Positions 8,727 through 17,732 of a stretch of 64,000 nucleotides of DNA are shown in pieces. How positions within the stretch are numbered: position 1 is the stretch's first letter; each line of letters begins with the position of its first letter. A program made the position numbers and the translations under genes. The notes below the pieces were generated by a model. The model was not told the DNA's origin. It saw nothing but the letters and a program-made list of their open reading frames with translations, and ran no database searches. Source of the DNA: Bacteroidota bacterium (GTDB lineage Bacteria; Bacteroidota; Bacteroidia; Chitinophagales; Chitinophagaceae); NCBI GenBank assembly GCA_023391015.1, contig JAEWBT010000136.1, forward strand, positions 1 through 64,000, written 5' to 3'.

Positions 8727-8809
8727 AGAAAAGAGGATGCTCAAAAAATGTTCCGGCTGCAAAATCGGTACTGCTTTGAAAATTTTATAAGTATATCTTT
8801 TGTGACCTG

Positions 8810-8817
8810 TACTTTCG
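8810..8817 (+). promoter_or_regulatory. Candidate -7 box for the T9SS gene at 8842
   Basis: TACTTTCG fits the Bacteroidota -7 consensus TAnnTTTG in seven of eight positions. It lies 24 bases before the ATG in the divergent gap with rtcB. No convincing -33 TTTG is seen at the usual distance. Confidence 0.4.
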
Positions 8818-8841
8818 CATCCCTTTTATCCAAACCTGTCT

Positions 8842-10521
8842 ATGAAAAAACCAGTACTTTTCTTTTTCCTCTGCCTGCTGGCTGCCTTGCCGGGCCGCGC
8901 ACAACTGGCATCGCTTATTGACTCTACCGCCCTGCGGGGCCGCCTTTTTACCGATGGTGCAGCGCTGTATGAAATTGTGGGCGACAGCCTGTATGCCGTC
9001 AACACCAACGACGGCTCCCAAACGTTGCTTCATAAGCTGCCTGCTTTGCCCGCAGGGGCTACCAGTGCCCGGTGGCAAACCCCCATTAAAACCCCAAACG
9101 GTTTTCTGATAACACAATTTTTTAGGATTTCCGGAAATGATCAATATCGGCTTTGGGGCTACGACGGCACTAGCTGGGATACGCTGCTGACTCAATACGG
9201 TAATGCGGTGTCGCAGGTTCCCCTCCAGCTCGGCAACAGCTATGTGTATGATTTTACCTCCCCCGGTTTTGCCGATCCAGCCCTCATCAAAACAGATGGC
9301 TCCCGCGCGGGTACGCAGGTCGTTTTCCGCCCCGCAGACCACATGCTCAGCTATGGCTCCTACACGATGTATTACGGCCCGGAGTACGCCAATGGCCCTT
9401 CGCAGTTGTTTTTTGAGATGGATTTTACCGACACCACGTCTGTAACCCGCATCCGCACGCGCCTGTTCCTGCTCGATAACAACGGCCTCAATCTCATCGA
9501 CACTAATAACTACTCTACCAATTACCTCGGCGTTATCAACAACGAAGTTTTTTATTTCTACCGCACCGATACCCTGATTCCCGGAACAACCACCAGAGGC
9601 TCTGACCTGTCCGTTAGAAAGCGCAATCTGGCCACTGGCGCTAGCAGCATCGTGAAGGCGCTGTCTCCAGATGTTTATTACTATACCGGAACGGTTTTCA
9701 AAAACCGGCTGGTGATGAAAAAAATGGTGCTTCCTACCTACGACAGTACGCTGATCTCGATGGATCCGGTAACGGGCAGCGAAATCTATCTGAGCGACAC
9801 CTTTGGCGGCGTGTCCTTTATGCCACGCGGCACACAGCACCTGTACATTCCGGCTCGGGCCTCTCTTTCTTCAAACGAGTTGATCGCCCGCAGGTTGCTG
9901 ATTTCTGATGGGCTTTCCTCGGTGGTGGGGCAGCCCGCTTATTCGGTCAATACGGTGGCTTATGGCCTTCGCGTCAACCTATATCCTTTAGATATGGCGC
10001 AAAGCATTGTCTGCGGCGACGAGGTGTATTTTGCGGAAAGCTATACCCCCGGTGCTTTGGCAGCTATTAGAGCCCAAAAGCTTTTCCGGCTCCACGCCAA
10101 CGGTACGGTGGATTCGCAGGTAACTATAGGCAGTCGAGGCTATCGGCCTTTAAATTTCGTGGACGTGGGCGGAACGGTTTATTACTCTGACGGCGGATAT
10201 GTGGATAGGCGCGTCGGCGGCCTCTGGAAAATCACGGCCTGCAACACCGCTGCCGCTGTGGCGCACACCGCCCCGACCCCGGATGCCGCTTTTATCTATC
10301 CCAACCCGGCCCAAACGGCTTTTACCGTCTCCCTCGGCAGCCATTTTCCGGAAGTCCGCCTGGAGCTGTATGAAGCCACGGGCCGCCGTGTGCGCCAGCA
10401 ACCCGTCAGCGACAACCAATCGGTTTCCGTGGCTGACCTGCCCGCCGGCTTGTATCTCTACCGGCTGTTGCTGCCCGGCGGCGCACTGCTGCACGCGGGA
10501 CGGGTGAGCGTGGTGCAGTAG
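8842..10521 (+). CDS. Secreted protein with ELWxxDGT-like repeats and T9SS sorting domain
   Basis: A 559-residue exported protein. It has a signal peptide (KKPVLFFFLCLLAALPGRAQ), a beta-rich body, and a C-terminal type IX secretion sorting domain from about residue 480 (FIYPNPAQTAFTVSLGSHF, then LPAGLYLYRLLLPGG). The body has spaced segments such as LWGYDGTSWDTLLTQYG and LIKTDGSRAGTQVVF that resemble the ELWxxDGT repeats of secreted Bacteroidota beta-propellers. The product should cross the outer membrane by the T9SS and be surface-anchored or released. Its substrate is unknown. Confidence 0.85.
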   Translation: MKKPVLFFFLCLLAALPGRAQLASLIDSTALRGRLFTDGAALYEIVGDSLYAVNTNDGSQTLLHKLPALPAGATSARWQTPIKTPNGFLITQFFRISGNDQYRLWGYDGTSWDTLLTQYGNAVSQVPLQLGNSYVYDFTSPGFADPALIKTDGSRAGTQVVFRPADHMLSYGSYTMYYGPEYANGPSQLFFEMDFTDTTSVTRIRTRLFLLDNNGLNLIDTNNYSTNYLGVINNEVFYFYRTDTLIPGTTTRGSDLSVRKRNLATGASSIVKALSPDVYYYTGTVFKNRLVMKKMVLPTYDSTLISMDPVTGSEIYLSDTFGGVSFMPRGTQHLYIPARASLSSNELIARRLLISDGLSSVVGQPAYSVNTVAYGLRVNLYPLDMAQSIVCGDEVYFAESYTPGALAAIRAQKLFRLHANGTVDSQVTIGSRGYRPLNFVDVGGTVYYSDGGYVDRRVGGLWKITACNTAAAVAHTAPTPDAAFIYPNPAQTAFTVSLGSHFPEVRLELYEATGRRVRQQPVSDNQSVSVADLPAGLYLYRLLLPGGALLHAGRVSVVQ

Positions 10522-10542
10522 AAGAGAAGTGTTTTGAAGCCT

Positions 10543-10587
10543 TAAAAAGCCCTTATTTCCGGAAATGGAGATAAGGGCTTTTTATTT
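10543..10587 (+). terminator. Terminator with TTTCCGGAAA in the loop
   Basis: Arms aaaaagcccttat and ataagggcttttt enclose a loop that contains atttccggaaat. The T run on the plus strand places it at the 3' end of the T9SS gene. The loop copy of the palindrome could form its own small hairpin. Confidence 0.8.
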
Positions 10588-10779
10588 TTAAAACCACGCA
10601 GTATTTCTTGGATTTCCTTTATAAGGCTAGCGCATAAGATATGGATTAAAACAGCAGCGGAAATTACTGGTTAGGAGCGCATCAATAGGGAATTGGATTT
10701 CATTTCTTTTCAAAACAACGCTTTTTGTTTTTGTCAGGATCTGTTATTTTACACTCCTAAAAAGCAACAATAAGACCTC

Positions 10780-12474
10780 ATGGCTATTCTGGAAAGCACA
10801 TCCAAAAACTACAACACGCTTATTAATGAGATTACGGAAGGACAAGTAAAAATCCCACAATTTCAAAGGCAATTCGTCTGGGACAAAGCCAGCAGTGCAA
10901 AGCTAATAGACTCTATCATTAAAGGCTATCCGGTAGGCACTTTTATCTTCTGGAAAACAGATGAACAACTGCGGGCTGTCCGCAATATTGGAAATATTCA
11001 GCTGCCTACACAAGGAAGCGGCGAATACGTGAATTATGTTCTGGATGGTCAGCAGCGTATCACTTCCATTTTTGCGGCCATAAAGGGAGAGAAAATAAAA
11101 CGGGAAGATGGCAAAGAAGAAGACTTCTCTGAGATCTTTGTTGATCTGGAAGCGCCTGAAGATGGTGATATTGTTATCACGGATGTGAGCGAGCGAAAGA
11201 CAAAAACCTATATCAGGCTTTTGGACCTCATCGAAGGAGATTTTGAAACCTTGGGGAGCTATCCAAAAGACAAACATGCAATCATTAAAAACTACCAAAA
11301 TGTTCTGAAAGGCTACAGTTTTAGCGTTATCAACCTCAAAGGTGCTTCTATTGACGTAGCTACGGAAGTTTTTACCCGCCTGAACGTAGGCGGCAAGTCG
11401 CTTACTTTATTTGAGATTATGGTGGCGAAAACCTATGAACCTACTAAGAATTTTGACCTTGCAGAGCGGTATAAACAACTCTGCAAAGAGCTTTCTGAAA
11501 GGGCGCGGTACGAGAATATTCCTACGGCTACGGTGCTTCAAGTGGTCAGTGTACTACTTAAAAAGGACATTAAACGCGCTACTATTCTAAAGCTTGATAA
11601 GCAACAATTTATTGACACTTGGGAAACGGCTACAGACTGTATCAGAAAAGCCGTGGACTGGTTTAGGGGTTACGGCGTAACTGTTTCGCGCCTTTTGCCG
11701 TATCCTTCCCTACTTGTACCCTTTGCTTACTTTTTTCATAAACATCCGCTGTCGCCTACCGGGGATATGAAAAAGCGTTTAGAAGACTTCTTTTGGCGCG
11801 TTTCCCTCGGCACTCGTTATTCCTCCGCTGTAGAAAGCAAAATGGCGCAGGATATCGGAAAGATAGATGCGATCCTCAAAAACAAGCTGCCGAAGTATGA
11901 ATGGGCTATAAACATAGGGTGGGAAGAGCTCATGAAGCCAACGTTTGGCGGTTTTATCACCAGTAGAAGCAGTATTAAAGCCATTTTGTGCCTGTATGTC
12001 ATGCACAAGCCAAAGTCGTTTCAGACCGATCAGGACGTTACGGTGGATAATAGCTGGCTCAAGGTTTCCACCAGCAGGAATTACCATCATTTCTTTCCAC
12101 GGGCTTTCATGAAAAAAAAGTTCCCGGCCATGAATGTTTTGGAATACAACCATATTCTCAACATAACGGTTGTGGACGACCATCTCAATAAGAATGAGAT
12201 CCGTGCGAAAGCACCCTCAGTTTACATGAAAAAGTTTATGCGTCAGAATAAGAATATTGAGCAAACTATGCGCACCCACGGCATCCATATAGAGCGTTAT
12301 GGTGTCTTGAGAGATGACTATTACCTCTTTTTGAAAAATCGTGCAAAATGGGTAAGCAAAGAGTTGGGGAAGAAGATTATCATACAAAATACGGGTATAG
12401 AAGAGCAGATAGAAGACGATTATCAGCAAGAGCCAGAGGACATAGAACAGTATATTTACGCAGAGGAGGATTAA
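10780..12474 (+). CDS. DUF262 (GmrSD-type) protein with C-terminal HNH-like region
   Basis: A 564-residue protein of the DUF262 family, whose N-terminal ParB/Srx-like domain is found in GmrS and in many phage-defence proteins. The signature IPQFQRQFVWD is near residue 25 and the nucleotide-site motif VLDGQQRITSIFAA near residue 88. Near residue 435 it has NYHHFFPRAFMKKK and then NHILNITVVDDHLNKNE, the H-H...N arrangement of the DUF1524/HNH nuclease domain of GmrD, so one chain appears to carry both halves. GmrSD cuts DNA with modified bases, but the target here is unknown. The gene is visibly more AT-rich than its neighbours, stands alone, and is bordered by repeat elements, which suggests horizontal gain. 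Confidence 0.85.
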   Translation: MAILESTSKNYNTLINEITEGQVKIPQFQRQFVWDKASSAKLIDSIIKGYPVGTFIFWKTDEQLRAVRNIGNIQLPTQGSGEYVNYVLDGQQRITSIFAAIKGEKIKREDGKEEDFSEIFVDLEAPEDGDIVITDVSERKTKTYIRLLDLIEGDFETLGSYPKDKHAIIKNYQNVLKGYSFSVINLKGASIDVATEVFTRLNVGGKSLTLFEIMVAKTYEPTKNFDLAERYKQLCKELSERARYENIPTATVLQVVSVLLKKDIKRATILKLDKQQFIDTWETATDCIRKAVDWFRGYGVTVSRLLPYPSLLVPFAYFFHKHPLSPTGDMKKRLEDFFWRVSLGTRYSSAVESKMAQDIGKIDAILKNKLPKYEWAINIGWEELMKPTFGGFITSRSSIKAILCLYVMHKPKSFQTDQDVTVDNSWLKVSTSRNYHHFFPRAFMKKKFPAMNVLEYNHILNITVVDDHLNKNEIRAKAPSVYMKKFMRQNKNIEQTMRTHGIHIERYGVLRDDYYLFLKNRAKWVSKELGKKIIIQNTGIEEQIEDDYQQEPEDIEQYIYAEED

Positions 12475-12531
12475 AGCCTGCTCTTCTACTAAGTACTTCT
12501 GAACAATTAGCTAGTGGTAAATGTCCTGTGA

Positions 12532-12636
12532 GTCATTGCGAAGGACCCCGTTCGGACAAATGGTTGACTCGGCTCTGAAGGGCCCTGCACATTACACTGC
12601 AGCCGGTGCAGGGCCCTTCGCTTTGCTCGCAATGAC
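12532..12636. repeat. Nested inverted repeat, GTCATTGCGA family
   Basis: Outer arms gtcattgcga (12532-12541) and tcgcaatgac (12627-12636) are perfect complements. Inside is a second hairpin with 14-bp perfect arms gaagggccctgcac and gtgcagggcccttc. It lies downstream of the DUF262 gene. Its outer arms resemble the GTCATTCC elements at 59741 and 63303, so it may be a REP-like or MITE-like dispersed element. Confidence 0.7.
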
Positions 12637-12691
12637 CCGCAAAATGTAGCCATCTTTCTGACCAACTGATTTTACCGAGGTACTTAAGCTC

Positions 12692-12732
12692 AAAAAAGCC
12701 CCACTTTCCTTTTCCGGAAAGCAGGGCTTTTT
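12692..12732. terminator. Terminator-like hairpin containing TTTTCCGGAAA
   Basis: aaaaaagcccc pairs with agggcttttt around a loop that includes ttttccggaaag. It can work in either direction: for upp (after the 21-bp array) or for the DUF262 side. Confidence 0.6.
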
Positions 12733-12743
12733 AGCAAGCATTT

Positions 12744-12848
12744 CGTTAGGCATGTAAAGTAAGCCGTATGTAATGCTTAGCAATTCGCCATACTTGTAAA
12801 GCAAACCGTATGTATTGAGCAGCAAACCGTGAGGCATATAAAGCAAAG
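12744..12848. repeat. 21-bp tandem array A, five units
   Basis: Five units of exactly 21 bp start at 12744, 12765, 12786, 12807 and 12828. All begin with CG and most share a core like TGTAAAGCAAAC. On the minus strand the array is open and encodes seven-residue repeats LLYMPHG, LLLNTYG, LLYKYGE, LLSITYG and LLYMPNE. It lies just downstream of upp and is not part of any gene I can support. Confidence 0.85.
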
Positions 12849-12891
12849 CCCCCAACCCTTTACTCCTAACTCCTTAACCCCCCAACCCTTT

Positions 12892-13542
12892 TTAATTCTG
12901 CCGCTTTTGCCCGAAAGCCAGATCCCCCGCGTCGCCCAAGCCGGGAACGATGTAGCTCTTGGCCGTGAGTTCGTCGTCCACATCGCCCGCCCAGATGGTG
13001 GCCTGCGGGTATTTGCGGCGCACCCGCTCGATGCCTTCGGTGGCGGCAATGGCTACTACGATATGGATGCAGGAAGGGGTGCCGTTTTCCAGCAAGGTAT
13101 CCAGCGCCAGCACCAGCGATGCGCCCGTGGCCAGCATCGGGTCGGCAATGATGAGCGGGCGACCGTCGAGGTCGGGGCAGGTGGTGTAATGGCTGTAAAT
13201 CTCAAAGCTGCCGTCGGCGTGGTGCTTGCGATAAGCGGCCACGAAGGCGCTATCGGCACCGTCAAAGCATTGCAGCAACCCCTGGTGCACGGGCATTCCG
13301 GCACGCAGGATGGTCGCAATCACGGGTTGCCCACCCAGCACATGGCAGTCGGCCATGCCCAGCGGCGTTTGCACTTGCTGGCGCGCGTGGGGCAGTGTTT
13401 TCGAGATTTCATAACCGGCGATAAAGCCGATGCGCTCCAGGTTGTGGCGAAACCGCAGGCGGTCGGTTTGAATGTGAACATCGCGCAGTTCGCGCATCCA
13501 GTTGCCCACCGCGCCGGGCTTGCTGCTGAGATTTTTGACCAT
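12892..13542 (-). CDS. upp: Uracil phosphoribosyltransferase
   Basis: A 216-residue enzyme that converts uracil and PRPP to UMP in pyrimidine salvage. Visible motifs are RDVHIQTDRLRFRHNLERIG at the N-terminus, the PRPP loop ADPMLATGASLVLAL, and the uracil-binding end YIVPGLGDAGDLAFG. The start at MVKNLSS matches the family; a methionine ten codons upstream is also in frame, but a candidate -7 box (TACCTTTC on the minus strand, 13557-13550) lies between the two and favours the shorter form. The nucleoside transporter at 60057 could feed the same salvage route, though it is far away. Confidence 0.92.
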   Translation of the reverse strand: MVKNLSSKPGAVGNWMRELRDVHIQTDRLRFRHNLERIGFIAGYEISKTLPHARQQVQTPLGMADCHVLGGQPVIATILRAGMPVHQGLLQCFDGADSAFVAAYRKHHADGSFEIYSHYTTCPDLDGRPLIIADPMLATGASLVLALDTLLENGTPSCIHIVVAIAATEGIERVRRKYPQATIWAGDVDDELTAKSYIVPGLGDAGDLAFGQKRQN

Positions 13543-13644
13543 TAGGCGCGAAAGGTAAGGCGCGGCAGGCATTTTTTCGCTTCCTTAAATTCCCGTTAAG
13601 TTCTTTTAGGGCTTCCGTTCCCGCAGGACAGGTGGTTATTTTTG

Positions 13645-13652
13645 TAGCTTTG
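13645..13652 (+). promoter_or_regulatory. Candidate -7 box for the uppS-bamA-skp operon
   Basis: TAGCTTTG matches TAnnTTTG perfectly. Transcription would begin near 13657, which places the upstream in-frame GTG at 13652 outside the message and supports the TTG start at 13709. Confidence 0.5.
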
Positions 13653-13708
13653 TGCCCGCTTCGGGGCGCGTCCCTGAAGGCGATTTCATTTTCCCCGTTT
13701 TTCATTCT

Positions 13709-14464
13709 TTGAACCCACAATCCCAACCGCCCCACATCGACCCGGAGCGGCTGCCCAAACACATCGCCGTCATCATGGACGGCAACGGCCGCTGGGCCAA
13801 AGAGCGCGGCAAAGACCGCGTTCACGGCCATTATGAAGGCGTGTTGAGCGTGCGCGAAATCGTGAACGCCTGCGGCGAAATCGGTATTCCTTACCTGACG
13901 CTCTATGCTTTTTCGACCGAAAACTGGGCACGCCCACAGGCCGAAGTGGCGGCTCTGATGGAGCTTTTGGTGAATACTCTGCGGAAAGAAATTGAAGAAT
14001 TGCGCCACAAAGGCGTGCGCCTCCGGGTGATCGGTGATGTGGAATCGTTGCCACCCGCCTGTCAAAACGGGCTGGCCGAGGCGATGGAGATTACCAAAGA
14101 CAACAACCGCGTAACGCTCATCCTGGCCCTGAGTTATTCGGGTCGGCAGGAGATTGTTCGCGCGGCGCGGAAGCTGGCCGAGGCGGCTGTGCAGGGCGAA
14201 ATCCTTCCCCAAGACATTACCGAAGCTGCGTTTGAAAACCACCTTTTTACCGCCGATTATCCTGATCCGGAATTGATGATCCGCACCTCCGGCGAACACC
14301 GGATTTCTAATTTTCTCTTGTACCAGCTGGCCTATGCCGAACTGTATTTTACCCCGGTTCCGTGGCCCGATTTCCGGAAACCACACCTGCTGGCGGCCCT
14401 CGCCGATTATCAGCAACGCGAACGCCGGTTTGGCAAAACAAGCGAACAAATACAGTCTATCTAA
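13709..14464 (+). CDS. uppS: Isoprenyl transferase (undecaprenyl diphosphate synthase)
   Basis: A 251-residue cis-prenyltransferase that makes the C55 lipid carrier for peptidoglycan and polysaccharides from farnesyl and isopentenyl diphosphates. The active-site motif HIAVIMDGNGRWA holds the catalytic aspartate (D24 with this start). Further motifs are LTLYAFSTENWARP and the C-terminal DPELMIRTSGEHRISNFLL with the second conserved Arg pair. The start is uncertain: TTG at 13709 gives the usual family length; a GTG at 13652 overlaps a perfect -7 box and is less likely. The gene opens an envelope operon, with bamA starting eight bases after its stop. Confidence 0.9.
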   Translation: MNPQSQPPHIDPERLPKHIAVIMDGNGRWAKERGKDRVHGHYEGVLSVREIVNACGEIGIPYLTLYAFSTENWARPQAEVAALMELLVNTLRKEIEELRHKGVRLRVIGDVESLPPACQNGLAEAMEITKDNNRVTLILALSYSGRQEIVRAARKLAEAAVQGEILPQDITEAAFENHLFTADYPDPELMIRTSGEHRISNFLLYQLAYAELYFTPVPWPDFRKPHLLAALADYQQRERRFGKTSEQIQSI

Positions 14465-14472
14465 GAAAGTAC

Positions 14473-17112
14473 ATGCGTTTTAAGTTTTCAGCCCTTTCTG
14501 TTGGGGTTTTGTGTTTTGGATTGCTGGCCGCGCCGCAAACGGCATCAGCCCAGCTGGGCGGCACGGGCAGTGGCGGAAGCATCAGCGCGCCGCGTCCGCA
14601 GGAATACACCATCGGCGGCATCACCGTGACCGGAGTGCAATACCTGGATGCAGACCTGCTGCAAACCGTTACCGGCCTTTCGGTGGGCCAAAAGGTAAAG
14701 TTGCCCAGTGACCCGGCCATTGCCCGCGCCATCCGCAACCTGTGGCGGCAGGAGCTGTTCAGCGATGTGCAGATCCTGATTGATAAATACGTGGGCGACC
14801 GCATCTTCCTGACCATTCAGGTGGAAGAGCGCCCGCGCTTGTCGAAGTCGTCGTTTGCCCACGTCAAAAAGTCGGAGTCCGAAGAGTTGGCCAAAAGGGT
14901 AGGGCTGGTGCCTTCCAAGGTGGTTACTGAAGGGATTAAGCAGGACGCTGTGGCGCGCATTCAGAAGTATTACGCCGACAAAGGCTACGGACAAACGCGC
15001 GTCAATGTGATTGAACGGCCCGACCCGCAGCTTAAAAACAGCGTCATCCTCACCTTCGACATCAACAAAGGACCGAAGACGAAGATCAACCAAATTAATA
15101 TTTCCGGAAATGAGCAAATCACCGACACCCGGCTGAAACGCGCGTTCCGGAATACCCACGAGATGGCGCGTATCACGCTACACCCGGCGGATGAATCGAG
15201 CGTGTATGCCAAAGACAGCCGGTCGTTTGGGGAGTATGCAAAGAACTTTGAGTTTCTTTCGCTTTCCAAAACGCTCGACGCACTGGACCCGTATTTCCGG
15301 TATCAGTTCTGGCGCTCCTCTAAATACAACCCGGAAAAGTTTGCCGAAGACCGGCAGGCGATGCTTGATGTGTATAACTCGCTGGGCTACCGCGACGCGG
15401 CCATTGTGGATGATACCACCTACCTGCTGCCTTCCGGAAATATGAACATCGACCTGAAGGTCAAGGAAGGCAAGCGTTATTATTTTGGGGATATTACCTG
15501 GAAAGGCAACACCAAATATACCAGCGAGCAACTGTCGCAGATTCTGGGCATCAAGAGAGGCGAAGTGTATAGCCAGGAACTGCTCGACAAGCGCATGGGC
15601 CGCATTCCGTCTATGGATGGCAGCGAGGAAATTACCTCGGCGTATATGGATGACGGCTACCTGTTTTTCCAGATTGAGCCCGTGGAGAAAAGCATCGTAG
15701 GCGATACCATCAACTACGAGATGCGCATCACCGAAGGCACACAGGCGACGATTAAAAACGTAACCATTACCGGAAACGACCGCACCAACGAGCACGTCAT
15801 CCGCCGCGAGATCCGCACCCTGCCGGGCAGCAAGTTTTCCCGCACCGACATTATCCGCTCGCAGCGCGAGATTGCCGCCCTTGGCTTTTTTGATCCCGAA
15901 AAATCGGTTCCGGTTCCAAAACCGAATCCTGAAGACGGAACGGTGGACATCGAATATCAGGTGGTGGAAAAATCCAGCGACCAGTTGCAGCTTTCGCTCG
16001 GCTTTGGCGGCGGCGTGAAGCTCTACGGCAATATCGGGATTCAGTTCAACAATTTCTCGCTGCGCAATCTCTTTAAGTTCCGCCAGTGGGATCCGCTGCC
16101 GGTGGGCGACGGGCAGAAATTGTCGTTCAACTTCCAGTCGAACGGCGTGCTCTACAACTCGCTGAACTTCTCGTTTACCGAGCCGTGGCTGGGTGGCAAA
16201 AAGCCCAATGCCCTGACGACGAGCGTGGTGTATTCGCGCTTTTCCAATTACTCGGCCTATCCGGATTCTTCTTATTTGCAGGTAATTGGCGGCGGCGTAT
16301 CGTTGTCGCGCCGGTTGAAGTGGCCGGATGACAACTTTATCCTGACTACGGGCGTCAACTACCAGCGCTACAACCTGAAGAACTATAACCTGCTCGAGGG
16401 CTTTAACAATGGCATCGCCAACAACCTGTATTTCCGGATTGGCATTGCGCGTTACAGTGTGGATCAGCCTCTCTATCCGCGCAGTGGCTCCGACATCAAC
16501 TTCACGTTCCAGTTTACCCCGCCTTACAGCCGTTTCTCCGACCGCGACCCATCTACACTTTCTTCGCAGGAAAAATACAAGTTTGTAGAGTATCACCGCT
16601 ACCGGCTGAACGCCAATTGGTATCAGCGCGTGGTGGGCAATCTGGTGTTGAAGCTGGGTGCGAAATACGGCTTCCTGGGTTATTACAATCCGGAAATCGG
16701 CTACTCGCCATTTGAGCGCTTCCAGGTGGGTGGCGATGGCCTTTCGGGTCAAAGCTTCTTTATCGGTCGCGACATTATCGCGCATCGCGGCTATGAAGTG
16801 TATGCCCAGAACGCCACGATTTTCAACAAATACCAAATCGAGTTGCGCTATCCGTTCTCGCTTTCGCCAACGAGCACCATCTACGGTCTGGCATTCTTTG
16901 ACATGGCCAATGGCTGGAGCAACTTTAAAGAATACAACCCATTCCAGCTGCGCCGCTCGGCAGGCGTGGGCATCCGGTTGTACCTGCCCATGTTTGGCCT
17001 CCTGGGGCTCGACTATGGGTTTGGATTTGACCGCTACGACCCGGCCAACGGCGTAACAAGCCTGAAGGACATGGGCAAACTTAACTTCATGTTGGGCTTC
17101 GAGCCGGAATAG
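14473..17112 (+). CDS. bamA: Outer membrane protein assembly factor BamA
   Basis: An 879-residue Omp85 protein that folds and inserts outer-membrane beta-barrels. A signal peptide (SVGVLCFGLLAAPQTASA) is followed by about five POTRA domains (roughly residues 40-440; for example GGITVTGVQYLDADLL, then KNVTITGNDRTNEHVIRREI) and a 16-strand barrel (about 480-879) that ends in a phenylalanine-containing strand, LNFMLGFEPE. The VRGY-type L6 motif appears as AHRGYEVYA. Length fits Bacteroidota BamA. It is followed by two Skp-like chaperone genes, the usual order in the phylum. The start was set at the methionine of the signal peptide. Confidence 0.95.
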   Translation: MRFKFSALSVGVLCFGLLAAPQTASAQLGGTGSGGSISAPRPQEYTIGGITVTGVQYLDADLLQTVTGLSVGQKVKLPSDPAIARAIRNLWRQELFSDVQILIDKYVGDRIFLTIQVEERPRLSKSSFAHVKKSESEELAKRVGLVPSKVVTEGIKQDAVARIQKYYADKGYGQTRVNVIERPDPQLKNSVILTFDINKGPKTKINQINISGNEQITDTRLKRAFRNTHEMARITLHPADESSVYAKDSRSFGEYAKNFEFLSLSKTLDALDPYFRYQFWRSSKYNPEKFAEDRQAMLDVYNSLGYRDAAIVDDTTYLLPSGNMNIDLKVKEGKRYYFGDITWKGNTKYTSEQLSQILGIKRGEVYSQELLDKRMGRIPSMDGSEEITSAYMDDGYLFFQIEPVEKSIVGDTINYEMRITEGTQATIKNVTITGNDRTNEHVIRREIRTLPGSKFSRTDIIRSQREIAALGFFDPEKSVPVPKPNPEDGTVDIEYQVVEKSSDQLQLSLGFGGGVKLYGNIGIQFNNFSLRNLFKFRQWDPLPVGDGQKLSFNFQSNGVLYNSLNFSFTEPWLGGKKPNALTTSVVYSRFSNYSAYPDSSYLQVIGGGVSLSRRLKWPDDNFILTTGVNYQRYNLKNYNLLEGFNNGIANNLYFRIGIARYSVDQPLYPRSGSDINFTFQFTPPYSRFSDRDPSTLSSQEKYKFVEYHRYRLNANWYQRVVGNLVLKLGAKYGFLGYYNPEIGYSPFERFQVGGDGLSGQSFFIGRDIIAHRGYEVYAQNATIFNKYQIELRYPFSLSPTSTIYGLAFFDMANGWSNFKEYNPFQLRRSAGVGIRLYLPMFGLLGLDYGFGFDRYDPANGVTSLKDMGKLNFMLGFEPE

Positions 17113-17153
17113 GTATTAAGCCACTGCCCCGCGTTCCCGTCTTAAACCACACA

Positions 17154-17684
17154 ATGAAAAACACACGTATGAAACGCTTTCTGCTTTCCGCCGCGCTTTT
17201 GGTTGCTACGACCTTCGCCGCCTCGGCCCAGCGCTACTGCATTATTGACTCTAAATACATCCTGGACCGCGTTCCGGAATACAAAACCGCACAGGACCAA
17301 CTCGACCGCGCCTCCAAGAACTGGCAAACCGAGATCGACAACCGCATGGCCGACGTAGACCGGATGTATAAAAGCTACACAGCAGAGCGCGCCATGCTCA
17401 ACGACGAGATGCGCAAAAAGCGCGAAGACGAAATTGTAGCCAAGGAAAAAGCCGCCAAAGAGCTGCAAAAGCAACGCTTTGGTTTTGAAGGCGATCTTTT
17501 CAAACAACGCCAGACCTTGGTAAAACCCATTCAGGACCGCGTGTACACCGCCGTTCAGAAAATGGCTTCCCAAAAAGGCTACGACATGGTGCTTGATAAG
17601 GCCGGTGGCGTTACCCTTTTCTACGCTGACCCGAAACTCGACCGCTCCGACGACGTGCTGAAACAACTGGGCATCAATAAATAA
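17154..17684 (+). CDS. OmpH/Skp-family periplasmic chaperone, first copy
   Basis: A 176-residue exported coiled-coil chaperone that holds unfolded outer-membrane proteins for BamA. It has a signal peptide (KRFLLSAALLVATTFAASA) and the OmpH start YCIIDSKYILDRVPEYK. Long charged helices (about 45-120) form the tentacles of the Skp trimer, and the ending DMVLDKAGGVTLFYADPKLD forms the body. A second methionine five codons in could be the real start. It lies 41 bases after bamA and just before a paralogue. Confidence 0.9.
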   Translation: MKNTRMKRFLLSAALLVATTFAASAQRYCIIDSKYILDRVPEYKTAQDQLDRASKNWQTEIDNRMADVDRMYKSYTAERAMLNDEMRKKREDEIVAKEKAAKELQKQRFGFEGDLFKQRQTLVKPIQDRVYTAVQKMASQKGYDMVLDKAGGVTLFYADPKLDRSDDVLKQLGINK

Positions 17685-17732
17685 GCGCCCTTTCCAAACA
17701 AACTCAACCAACTCTCTGTTTTTTAATTAGTA

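Noticed and set aside
10780..12636. An insertion sequence carrying the DUF262 gene
   Set aside because: The inverted repeat lies on one side only; no matching end or target duplication was found upstream.
13409..14449. A 346-codon open frame antisense to uppS and overlapping upp
   Set aside because: Overlaps two certain enzymes and shows no recognisable motif.
15178..16836. A long open frame (over 550 codons) antisense to bamA
   Set aside because: It lies wholly opposite a certain gene, has no domain, and its residues (many Val, Arg, His, Ala) are those expected from the complement of bamA codons.
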